A DNA stretch of 16,077 nt from JAJFTV01 sp036825755 (GTDB lineage: Bacteria; Chloroflexota; Anaerolineae; Anaerolineales; Anaerolineaceae). The notes below the pieces were generated by a model. The model did no database searches. It saw nothing but the letters and a program-made list of their open reading frames with translations, and was not told the origin of the DNA. The DNA lies in contig DAISXR010000079.1 of assembly GCA_036825755.1 (NCBI GenBank), positions 1 to 16,077 of the forward strand, in the 5' to 3' direction. Within the stretch, counting starts at the first letter, position 1. Every line of letters starts with the position of its first letter. The translations under genes were made by a program, and so were the position numbers. Shown here piece after piece: positions 6,732 to 13,710 of the stretch.

Positions 6732-8243
6732 CTAGGGGCCTTTCTGCGGTGCTACCTGAACAGATCCATCTTCCGGAATGATCTCACCTTCCATGGGCAT
6801 GCCTTCCATCATATCCGGCTTTGTGGGGCTGCTGTCAAGGCCGAACAAACCCTTGAAGAAGCGTACAACTTTCTGCCAGAAGGTCTCATCGGTGGGCATC
6901 TGGTCGATGGGGTTGCTGATGCCGGGATCTTCAATGATCTCGGGGGCCGGCATGTCGATCACATTCACCGTCAATTCCTGGGTGATGGTCTGCGGCTGGT
7001 TGAAGTCATCCACATAATCCACAGTGACGGTCAGGTTTACTTCACCGGCCATATCGGGCGTCAGCATGGCATCCTGCGTCAGGTATCCGCCGGTATCCAG
7101 GAAACCCACCTGGAGTGTGTTGTTTTCAATCATCCCGTTGGACGCGGTGATTTTCATGGATCCCAGGATGACGCTCTTCTTGCCCACATTCACAATTTGG
7201 ATGGGCAGCATATTGGGCTGAAAAGTGAACAAATCGCCGGGTTCACGGTAAAAGCTGATATTCACCATGGGCACCTGCTTGACCAGCAGCGTGACCACCT
7301 GGTCATCCACCAGTGTCTCTCCCCGGGCGTTCAGGTAAACCAGCGAAATCTTCAGCGTGTAGGCTCCCGGGACTGTGGTCACATTCACAATCAATGGCTG
7401 CGAGGCTGTGAAGGTTGAACCAACGTTGATATCTCCCAGAGACTGCACGTTGGATCCACCCAGAGGTGAGAAATTGGCAAAATCACCGCCGGAAGCCGAA
7501 TAGCTTCCACCCGGTGTGGATGTGCCGTCCGGCACGGGCACGGAAGCGCCGCCTACCACCATGTTGACACTGCGAGCGGTCTCGCTGCCCAGGTTGGCGA
7601 TATCGAGGAACAGCTCAAACTGTGACCCGGGCTGCAGCACCTCAATATCGGTCTTCGCCTGGGTTACCAGCAGCCGCGGGCGTGAGACGCTCACGGTTGG
7701 CGTGGCAGTAGGAGCAACATACTCCACCGGTGCCAGTGAAATGCTGATGTTGAATGTTTCTGTATAAGCGGTCCCGTTCACTGCATCAACATAACTCACC
7801 GTCAGCGATAAGGGTTCCACAACGTAACCCCACAAACCCGGCGCCGCGTAAAAGGTTTGCTTGAAGGTATGAGTGCCGCCATCCTCAGGCAGTGAACCCC
7901 GGGTGAGGACACCGCCGGTGTCCATCGGCGAAAAATTGGTGGCAGAGAAGGTCAGAACGAGATCTTTGGCATCTTCCTGCCCATTATTTTTAAGTTCGAT
8001 AAAGAGGGTAAATTCAGAACCGGCGGTGACGGCTCCCGGTTCGGTGTAATAACTCTTTACCACAATTACCGGCCGACCGCCTGTATCCGTTGCTTCCTGC
8101 AAGGCATGGCTGTTGTTAACAACCTCTCCATCAGGCGCCCCGGATAAATCCCACATGGCATTGGCCGGAGAAACTGCAAATGCCAGCATGAACAGCATTG
8201 CAATGGAAATAAAAATGACCTTTAAGAATTGATTCTTCTTCAT
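6732..8243 (-). CDS. Secreted CARDB-repeat protein encoded with a MacB-type ABC transporter
   Basis: The 503-residue protein begins with a signal peptide (MKKNQF, hydrophobic core, probable cleavage after SPANA near residue 29). Three Ig-like units of the CARDB/COG1361 type follow at about 57-172, 187-330 and 332-435. Each has the pattern 'xxPGxxFxLxxxLxNxG' (VTAGSEFTLFIELKNNGQED and VLQPGSQFELFLDIANLGSE are the clearest) and ends in a strand before an extended linker. The tail (about 440-503) is acidic and Pro-rich and contains an amphipathic cationic stretch FWQKVVRFFKGLFGLDS, which could lie on the membrane but is not a transmembrane helix. The start codon overlaps the ATPase stop (ATGA) and has GGAGGG 6 nt upstream. 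In this position MacB systems carry an adaptor (MacA). A role as an extracytoplasmic partner or substrate-presenting protein is inferred; no enzyme motif is visible. Confidence 0.85.
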   Translation of the reverse strand: MKKNQFLKVIFISIAMLFMLAFAVSPANAMWDLSGAPDGEVVNNSHALQEATDTGGRPVIVVKSYYTEPGAVTAGSEFTLFIELKNNGQEDAKDLVLTFSATNFSPMDTGGVLTRGSLPEDGGTHTFKQTFYAAPGLWGYVVEPLSLTVSYVDAVNGTAYTETFNISISLAPVEYVAPTATPTVSVSRPRLLVTQAKTDIEVLQPGSQFELFLDIANLGSETARSVNMVVGGASVPVPDGTSTPGGSYSASGGDFANFSPLGGSNVQSLGDINVGSTFTASQPLIVNVTTVPGAYTLKISLVYLNARGETLVDDQVVTLLVKQVPMVNISFYREPGDLFTFQPNMLPIQIVNVGKKSVILGSMKITASNGMIENNTLQVGFLDTGGYLTQDAMLTPDMAGEVNLTVTVDYVDDFNQPQTITQELTVNVIDMPAPEIIEDPGISNPIDQMPTDETFWQKVVRFFKGLFGLDSSPTKPDMMEGMPMEGEIIPEDGSVQVAPQKGP

Positions 8244-8989
8244 ACCTGTCCCTCCAGGGTGGGTTGTGTGGTGTTTGCTTTTGGTGATTCAGCGGCAGCG
8301 TTGTGCGAATTACCGTTGACTACCTTGCCATCCAGCAGTTGAATCACCTGGGTGGCGTATTTGGTCAGGCGGAAATCATGCGTGACCACCAGAATGGTTT
8401 TGCCGCTTTGATGAAAACGGCTGAGCAGCTCCATAATCACATCGCCGCTCTTTGAATCGAGATTACCGGTGGGTTCATCGGCCAGAATGATGGCAGGATC
8501 ATTCACCAGCGCGCGCGCCATGGCCACGCGCTGCTGCTGCCCGCCTGAGAGTTCGTGGGGGCGGTGATGCGCCCACGGCTGCAGCTCCACCTGCTCCATC
8601 AACTGAGAAGCGATCTGCTGGCGCTGCTTGACCGGCGTGCCGTTAAAACGCATGGGGAAGGCAATATTTTCAAGCACGCTTAAGCCGGGTACCAGGTTAA
8701 ACGACTGAAAAACAAATCCGATCGTCTTTTGCCGGTAATGCGAAAGCTGATTTTCGTCCATCTGGGCAATATCCGTTCCATTGACGATCAGTTTCCCGGA
8801 GGTCGGGCGATCGAGTCCTCCTGTTAAATGAAGAAGCGTGCTCTTGCCTGAGCCTGACGGGCCCATGACAAAGCAAAAAGAATTTCGAGCGATCTCCAGG
8901 TCTACACCGGCCAGGGCATTGAACTTGTTGTTGCCCATCTGGAAGGTGCGGTATAGCCCTTCAGTTTTGATGATAGGTTCAGCCGTCAT
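8240..8989 (-). CDS. ABC transporter ATP-binding protein, LolD/MacB type
   Basis: The 249-residue nucleotide-binding subunit drives the membrane permease encoded two genes downstream. Walker A is GPSGSGKST (residues 43-51), the Q-loop is FVFQSFNLVPGL, the ABC signature is LSGGQQQRVA (from 147), Walker B is AIILADE (166-172) with catalytic E172, followed by PTGNLDS and the switch His in VVTHD. The PTGNLDSKSG D-loop and the EIA/AGVDLEI start are typical of LolD, MacB and FtsE relatives. The last 25 or so residues form a variable polar tail. The ATG overlaps the stop of the preceding gene in TAATG, and its own TGA overlaps the CARDB start, so the three proteins are translationally coupled. The Shine-Dalgarno is weak (AGGT), in keeping with coupling. 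Confidence 0.94.
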   Translation of the reverse strand: MTAEPIIKTEGLYRTFQMGNNKFNALAGVDLEIARNSFCFVMGPSGSGKSTLLHLTGGLDRPTSGKLIVNGTDIAQMDENQLSHYRQKTIGFVFQSFNLVPGLSVLENIAFPMRFNGTPVKQRQQIASQLMEQVELQPWAHHRPHELSGGQQQRVAMARALVNDPAIILADEPTGNLDSKSGDVIMELLSRFHQSGKTILVVTHDFRLTKYATQVIQLLDGKVVNGNSHNAAAESPKANTTQPTLEGQV

Positions 8990-9774
8990 TAGATGAATAC
9001 CTGTACTGCGGTCACGTTATTGCCCAGTATCGCGATCCCAAAGCCAACCAGGGCCTGCAAAACCAGGATAATGACCATAGTGAGCGTTAAACCGGTGATT
9101 GTCTTGGCGGTGGATGCCTTACCGGCTGCCCGCCCGCCCAAATTGACCAACACCACCTGCCAGACCCAGTACAGATCCACCAGCGTGAGCAGGGCGTTCA
9201 GGAAGATGAGGAAATTCCCGGTTCCTTCCGGGGTAAAACCGGATAATCCCTCCGCCTGGATCAGTTTAGAGCTGCTGATCACCGCAACGGCGCGGATCAA
9301 ATCCCGCAAGGCGATTGGCATGCTTGCCCATGCAACCAGATTCAGGGCTGTGCCGGCTTTCACTGCGCTGCCAATGGCGGTTAAAGCCAGATAGACCAGA
9401 CTGCCCACGATCAGCCACCCTGCCCAGACCTTCACAATGGCGGCCATGGCGGGAAGAATAAAGATGAAGGCGGTACTGTTGGTAGCCTGAAGCGCGTTCA
9501 TAAACTGCTGCTGCTGTTCCTGGCTGTAGTACTGAAAGTATTCAGGCAATGTGGCAGGATTATCCAGACCGATCCGCTGGCGGATGATCCCATTGGCGAT
9601 CACCAGAATAATGGCGGTCACGCACAAAACCAGCAGCGCGGGGAACCAGACCGCTTTTTCCGCCTCGACAATTTTCTTGAGGGTCTTGCGGGGTTTCAGG
9701 AAAATGCCTGCCAGCCAGGACCATTCAGCTTTTTGTGTGATTTCTTTCGTGTTTACTGTCGTTGTTTCAACCAT
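8989..9774 (-). CDS. Yip1-domain-like integral membrane protein
   Basis: The 261-residue protein starts at the ATG at 9774, which has GGGAG 8 nt upstream; a TTG at 9789 would put that Shine-Dalgarno within the gene. A short cytoplasmic N-terminus with WLAGIFLKPRKTLKKIV, the 'iffrPretf..i' motif that opens Yip1-type proteins, is followed by about five hydrophobic segments: near WFPALLVLCVTAIILVIANG, around FIFILPAMAAIVKVWAGWLI, LVYLALTAIGSAV, a pair ending in LVDLYWVWQVVLV, and TLTMVIILVLQALVGFGIAI. No catalytic motif is seen. It is the first gene of the operon with the ATPase, the CARDB protein and the permease, and its TAA overlaps the ATPase ATG by one base. In this setting it may be an assembly or regulatory partner of the ABC complex; that is inference from position. 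Confidence 0.78.
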   Translation of the reverse strand: MVETTTVNTKEITQKAEWSWLAGIFLKPRKTLKKIVEAEKAVWFPALLVLCVTAIILVIANGIIRQRIGLDNPATLPEYFQYYSQEQQQQFMNALQATNSTAFIFILPAMAAIVKVWAGWLIVGSLVYLALTAIGSAVKAGTALNLVAWASMPIALRDLIRAVAVISSSKLIQAEGLSGFTPEGTGNFLIFLNALLTLVDLYWVWQVVLVNLGGRAAGKASTAKTITGLTLTMVIILVLQALVGFGIAILGNNVTAVQVFI

Positions 9775-10317
9775 TCGCTGTACTCCCAAATAAAATCTGA
9801 ATATTCAACATGCAACAAAGGATGCCTGGATGAAAAATATCCACTGCAGAATCCTGTAGGGGTAACGGAATACCCTGATCAGCAATCTCCGGTATACGAC
9901 GCTCCGAATTACGGTGGACCGTAATAATGACGCTGCTGCGTAAGGATATGTTCCCCAACCATGACCTGCTGCATCCCCCCAATTTGCCGGCGTAAAGACA
10001 AACTTAATGATAAGGTTTGATCGCTTTTCGTATGTTTACCGATGAAAGATTTTTTCAGATGGTTGCCCCTGTTGATGTGACGATGCACCTGAATTGTTGA
10101 TATTATAGACGTTTTCTTCACAATTCTGTCAAGGATTTATGTGCATGAGCGCTTCCCGCCAGGTCGTGCAGGTATGGCGTACTTCCAACCTGCCCGTTTG
10201 GGCTTTGACAATTTGGCCCTGAACTTGCATCTCCTTTTCTACCAATTTTCGATCAATCGAACTCCCGGCCGGCTTTCTATCAGGCGGGCAGTTCATACCA
10301 TTGGAGAGCCATACCTG
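9775..10317. other. 543-bp divergent intergenic region
   Basis: This stretch separates the Yip1-ABC operon (minus) from the modular hydrolase gene (plus) and should hold both promoters. I find no convincing complete promoter. The best plus-strand element is a -10-like TATTAT at 10101-10106 without a good -35, which would give a leader of about 200 nt. Within that leader CTGCCCG and CGGGCAG, roughly 90 nt apart, could pair, so a structured 5' UTR is possible, but I recognise no known riboswitch. The only clear symmetric element is the palindrome at 9908-9925. A short plus frame ending in TAA TAA TGA (9922-9930) has no credible start or Shine-Dalgarno. Confidence 0.5.
9908..9925. promoter_or_regulatory. 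18-bp palindrome, possible operator
   Basis: ATTACGGT-GG-ACCGTAAT is an 8-2-8 inverted repeat with perfect arms. It has no T-tract on either side, so it is not a terminator. Its place in a divergent intergenic region, 134 bp from the Yip1 start, suggests a binding site for a dimeric regulator. Confidence 0.4.
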
Positions 10318-13300
10318 ATGAGACAATTCACCCAACGAGCTATTCGCGTTCTGCCCCTTCTGTTGATTTTTTTGATGTGTACCCCTTTTTCGGCCAGTGC
10401 GGCACTTAACCAGGCCATCCTGACTGAGAATATTTTTTTTACGGCTGAAGAAGGCTATTACACCGAATCCATCCAATCCACCTTGCAGAACCTGAACAGC
10501 CCGCTGACAACCTATACTGAAACCCTTTCAGATCAAACCATATCAGCCTCTGAAATCATCTGGCTCGCCAGCCAGACCAAAGATTTTGGTGTGAACCCCA
10601 AGGTTCTACTGGTCAGCTTACAGATAATGGGCTGGCTGGATCAGCAGCCGTCTGAATTGCTCACCCCGTTTGTGCAGAACATGACCCAGACCCTTTGGGA
10701 CGGCTACGTAAAATATCTGGAAGGCAGCCGTAGCGTAACGCTTTCCAACGGGACGCAGGTGACCTTGAGCGACATCAACTCGGCCACCTATGCGCTGGCC
10801 TATTTGCTGGCTGAAAGCAATGAGACCGAAACCGGTCTGGCCGAACAACTTTCCGCCTGGAAATCTGCCTACCAGCAGCTCTTTGGTGTGGATCCCTCGA
10901 TCGAGAAACAGGAAACGGATCCGCACGCAATCACCGGTATCGAACCATTTCTGCAACTGCCTTTCAAGCAAATAGAAAGCAGCAATATCGCGGTGAACAG
11001 TTTTTTTGATCACGCGGTTCCCAGCGTGTTTGATGACAGTATCCTGCGTTTTGACGGGAAAACCATCACCGGAGCCAGTTTTTCCACCTGTGCGTTGGGC
11101 GTTAGTTGCTATGGCGGGCACAACGGCATCGATTACAAGACCGGCGCCGGTATGCCCATCTATGCGGCGGCGGCCGGCACGGTGGTGTATAAATACTACA
11201 ACACCGATGAATCCGCCGGTACAGTGGACAGTGGTCTGTACATCGACCATGCCAACGGATTCCGCACCGCCTACTGGCATATGGACCCCATTGTGGTGGA
11301 ATACGGGCAAACGGTAAAAGCCGGCGATCTGGTGGGTTACAGCGGCAACATCGGCAAATCCAGCGGGGCCCATCTCCATTTTGGTCTACGGCTGGTGAGC
11401 GCAAACAAAGCGGTCGACCCGTTTGGCTGGTGGTCAACCTCGGTGAATGATACCTGGGGTGACAGCGAGTGGATGTGGGCCGGTGATAACATCGCAGATA
11501 TCGGCGAAGCCCAGACGCAATTGTTCTACCGCAGCTACTGGTATCCGGTCGAGAGCGGCTATGGCGGCAGCTCGTTCTGGACGTACGAGATGAGTACTTC
11601 AGCCAAATCGACCAATTGGGCTATCTGGGGAACCTATATCAAAACCGCCGGCCAATACCGGGTCTACGCTTACTGGCCATCAGACAGTACAAATACCACC
11701 AATGCAAAATACAAGATCTTTTACTCCGGCGGAGCTGCTACCGTTGCGGTAAATCAATCCAGTACCGGAGACAAATTTGTCCTGCTGGGAACCTATAACT
11801 TTGGAGTGGGTTCAGCCGCTGTGATGCTCACCGACTATACAGGCGGATCGGGCGGCAAGGTACGTTTTGATGCGATCAAATGGGAGCCTGTCAACACCGC
11901 CACCAATACCCCCACAACCAAACCTCCTACTGCCACCTCCACAGTCACTAAAACGCCAGTTCCGCCCACTTCTACTCGCACGCCCACGTATACTCGAACA
12001 CCCACGGCTACTCGCACACCTACATCCAGCCCCACCTCGATCGCACAGGGTCTGACCAACATCGCCATCGGCATGCCGGCCACTCAATCCGGCGTGTTTA
12101 AAGACCGCACCAACATAGGCCTCCCCGGCATGGCTGTGGACGGCAACACTGACGGAAACTATTTCAATCAGTCGGTGGCTCACACCGAATATCTGGCCAA
12201 ACCCTGGTGGCAGGTGGATCTCGGTTCTGTCCAGAACATCAGTAAAATCTCCATCTGGAACCGCACCGATTGTTGCGACACCCGTCTGACCGGTTTCTAT
12301 GTGTTCGTCTCGGATGTGCCCTTTACCTCCACCAGCCTGGCCACCACAAAGGCTCAGTCCGGGGTGAGTTCCTACTACTTCTCCGGCAAAGCCGGCAGAC
12401 CCTCCAACATCAACATCAACCGCACCGGTCGGTATGTGCGTGTGCAGTTGAACGCCACCAATTACCTCACCATCGCCGAGGTTCAGGTCTGGTCTCCGGA
12501 CGGGACAACCTCCAGCAGTCAGACTCCCGTGCCAGCCACATCCACGCCGACTTCCACCAACACCTCGGTTCCGGCAACCGGAACTGAGACTGTAACCCGG
12601 ACCCCGGTCCCTCCCACCGCTACTTCCACACCGACGGCCACTTCCACATCCACAGCCACGGCCACATCCACTTCAACGGCTACCGCTACCTCCACCCCGG
12701 ATGGGCAGGGTCTGACCAACATCGCCATCGGCATGCCGGCCACCCAGTTGAGCGTGTATAAGAACCGCACCAACCTCGGGCTGCCTTCCATGGCCGTGGA
12801 CGGCAACACCGACGGAAACTATTTCAATCAGTCGGTGGCTCACACCGAATATCTGGCCAAACCCTGGTGGCAGGTGGATCTCGGTTCTGTCCAGAACATC
12901 AGTAAAATCTCCATCTGGAACCGCACCGATTGTTGCGACACCCGTCTGACCGGTTTCTATGTGTTCGTCTCGGATGTGCCCTTTACCTCCACCAGCCTGG
13001 CCACCACAAAGGCTCAGTCCGGGGTGAGTTCCTACTACTTCTCCGGCAAAGCCGGCAGACCCTCCAACATCAACATCAACCGCACCGGTCGGTATGTGCG
13101 TGTGCAGTTGAACGCCACCAATTACCTCACCATCGCCGAGGTTCAGGTCTGGTCGGATGGCTCCGAGGTAATCGGAACAGCCACCCCTACCCCATCCACC
13201 ATTCTCGCCACACCAGATCCCTCGTCGTATTACAAGGTTCAAAGCGGCAGCCCGTATTACATTCCCAATTTCGCACACCCCGAAGCGGGAAATAACTGGA

Positions 13301-13599
13301 TGGGTATCGGCGGTCAGGTGTTCAACGAAAACGGCGTACCGGTTAATCAAATTTTGGTGGTGGTCAAAGGCACGCTCAATGGAGTGACCATCAATAAATC
13401 CACCCAGACTGGAGCCAATACCGATTACGGAGCCGGAGGTTTCGAGATTGTGTTGGGAACCACGCCGCTGGCCTCCACCGATAAGCTGAGCATCACGCTT
13501 TATTCGCTGTCAGGGGTGCAGATCAGCAATCCCGTCACCATCGATACTTATGCCGATAAGTTAAAGAACCTGCTCATCATCAACTTCGTCAAACAGTAA
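10318..13599 (+). CDS. Secreted modular M23 peptidase with Golvesin-type domain and two F-type lectin domains
   Basis: The 1093-residue protein starts at the ATG at 10318, chosen because it begins a clear signal peptide (MRQFTQRAIRVLPLLLIFLM, cleavage near SASA) and has GGAGAG 9 nt upstream; the frame is open back to 10141 but those 59 codons lack secretion features. Order: residues 30-240, helical, with a lysozyme-like GVNPKVLLVSLQ segment (from 92); M23/LytM metallopeptidase about 250-375 with Zn ligands H268/D272 (HNGID) and H354 of HLH, plus catalytic-type H321 (YWH) and H352; Golvesin/Xly-like domain about 388-525; Thr/Pro linker; F-type lectin domain 578-725; second linker; second F-type lectin 798-945; C-terminal beta-domain about 965-1093. 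Both lectins keep the fucose-binding pattern H-x26-RxD-CC-x2-R (H622, R649, R656; H842, R869, R876). Expected to cut peptidoglycan cross-links outside the cell while held on fucosylated glycan; target and binding are inferred. Confidence 0.9.
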   Translation: MRQFTQRAIRVLPLLLIFLMCTPFSASAALNQAILTENIFFTAEEGYYTESIQSTLQNLNSPLTTYTETLSDQTISASEIIWLASQTKDFGVNPKVLLVSLQIMGWLDQQPSELLTPFVQNMTQTLWDGYVKYLEGSRSVTLSNGTQVTLSDINSATYALAYLLAESNETETGLAEQLSAWKSAYQQLFGVDPSIEKQETDPHAITGIEPFLQLPFKQIESSNIAVNSFFDHAVPSVFDDSILRFDGKTITGASFSTCALGVSCYGGHNGIDYKTGAGMPIYAAAAGTVVYKYYNTDESAGTVDSGLYIDHANGFRTAYWHMDPIVVEYGQTVKAGDLVGYSGNIGKSSGAHLHFGLRLVSANKAVDPFGWWSTSVNDTWGDSEWMWAGDNIADIGEAQTQLFYRSYWYPVESGYGGSSFWTYEMSTSAKSTNWAIWGTYIKTAGQYRVYAYWPSDSTNTTNAKYKIFYSGGAATVAVNQSSTGDKFVLLGTYNFGVGSAAVMLTDYTGGSGGKVRFDAIKWEPVNTATNTPTTKPPTATSTVTKTPVPPTSTRTPTYTRTPTATRTPTSSPTSIAQGLTNIAIGMPATQSGVFKDRTNIGLPGMAVDGNTDGNYFNQSVAHTEYLAKPWWQVDLGSVQNISKISIWNRTDCCDTRLTGFYVFVSDVPFTSTSLATTKAQSGVSSYYFSGKAGRPSNININRTGRYVRVQLNATNYLTIAEVQVWSPDGTTSSSQTPVPATSTPTSTNTSVPATGTETVTRTPVPPTATSTPTATSTSTATATSTSTATATSTPDGQGLTNIAIGMPATQLSVYKNRTNLGLPSMAVDGNTDGNYFNQSVAHTEYLAKPWWQVDLGSVQNISKISIWNRTDCCDTRLTGFYVFVSDVPFTSTSLATTKAQSGVSSYYFSGKAGRPSNININRTGRYVRVQLNATNYLTIAEVQVWSDGSEVIGTATPTPSTILATPDPSSYYKVQSGSPYYIPNFAHPEAGNNWMGIGGQVFNENGVPVNQILVVVKGTLNGVTINKSTQTGANTDYGAGGFEIVLGTTPLASTDKLSITLYSLSGVQISNPVTIDTYADKLKNLLIINFVKQ
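12046..12494 (+). repeat. Direct repeat copy 1 (F-type lectin module)
   Basis: This 449-bp unit recurs at an offset of exactly 660 bp. The part 12151-12494 (344 bp) is identical to the second copy at every base, including third codon positions, whereas 12061-12150 differs at 17 of 90 positions. Confidence 0.95.
12706..13154 (+). repeat. Direct repeat copy 2 (F-type lectin module)
   Basis: Second copy of the lectin-coding unit, in frame with the first (660 bp is 220 codons). The identical block is 12811-13154. The copies are separated by a 211-bp Thr/Ser/Pro linker sequence with short degenerate ACC/TCC-type tandem repeats. Confidence 0.95.
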
Positions 13600-13617
13600 T
13601 ATTGGATGGACTTACAA

Positions 13618-13666
13618 CCGGCTGGACGCATGAAATAAATAATCTTGCGCTTCCAGCCGGTTTTTT
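13618..13666 (+). terminator. Terminator of the modular hydrolase gene
   Basis: CCGGCTGGA and TCCAGCCGG form a 9-bp stem that can extend inward by CGC/GCG past a 2-nt bulge, followed by TTTTTT. It begins 18 nt after the stop codon. Confidence 0.85.
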
Positions 13667-13667
13667 G

Positions 13668-13696
13668 TTGACACGTGTCAGGCCGCATGATAAAAT
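13668..13696 (+). promoter_or_regulatory. Consensus sigma70 promoter of the tRNA-Glu gene
   Basis: TTGACA (13668-13673), a 17-nt spacer and TAAAAT (13691-13696) precede the tRNA by 14 nt. The -35 lies within a perfect 12-bp palindrome, TGACACGTGTCA (13669-13680). The promoter begins one base after the T-tract of the previous terminator. Confidence 0.85.
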
Positions 13697-13710
13697 TTGT
13701 GCGTTGTTCT

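Noticed and set aside
5890..6735. 281-residue plus-strand open frame opposite the MacB-type permease
   Set aside because: It is long but antisense to a well-supported gene, with no Shine-Dalgarno and a composition typical of antisense frames in moderately GC-rich DNA.
9733..9924. Short plus-strand frame ending in Pro/Tyr-rich residues and TAA TAA TGA
   Set aside because: It begins inside the Yip1-like gene on the opposite strand, has no Shine-Dalgarno or plausible start in the free part, and its end is made by the 9908-9925 palindrome.
10141..10317. N-terminal extension of the lectin-hydrolase frame by 59 codons
   Set aside because: The extension would bury the signal peptide; the ATG at 10318 has GGAGAG at good spacing.
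10129..10476. 115-residue minus-strand frame opposite the leader and signal peptide
   Set aside because: No Shine-Dalgarno, no recognisable domain, and it overlaps a well-supported secreted protein start.
11835..12083. Minus-strand frames with Val/Gly repeats (also 12519-12809)
   Set aside because: They are the antisense reading of the ACC/ACT-rich Thr/Pro linker sequences and carry no independent signal.
12046..13154. Long direct repeat considered as CRISPR or mobile element
   Set aside because: There are only two 449-bp in-frame copies coding for a lectin domain, with no spacers of regular length, no terminal inverted repeats and no transposase.
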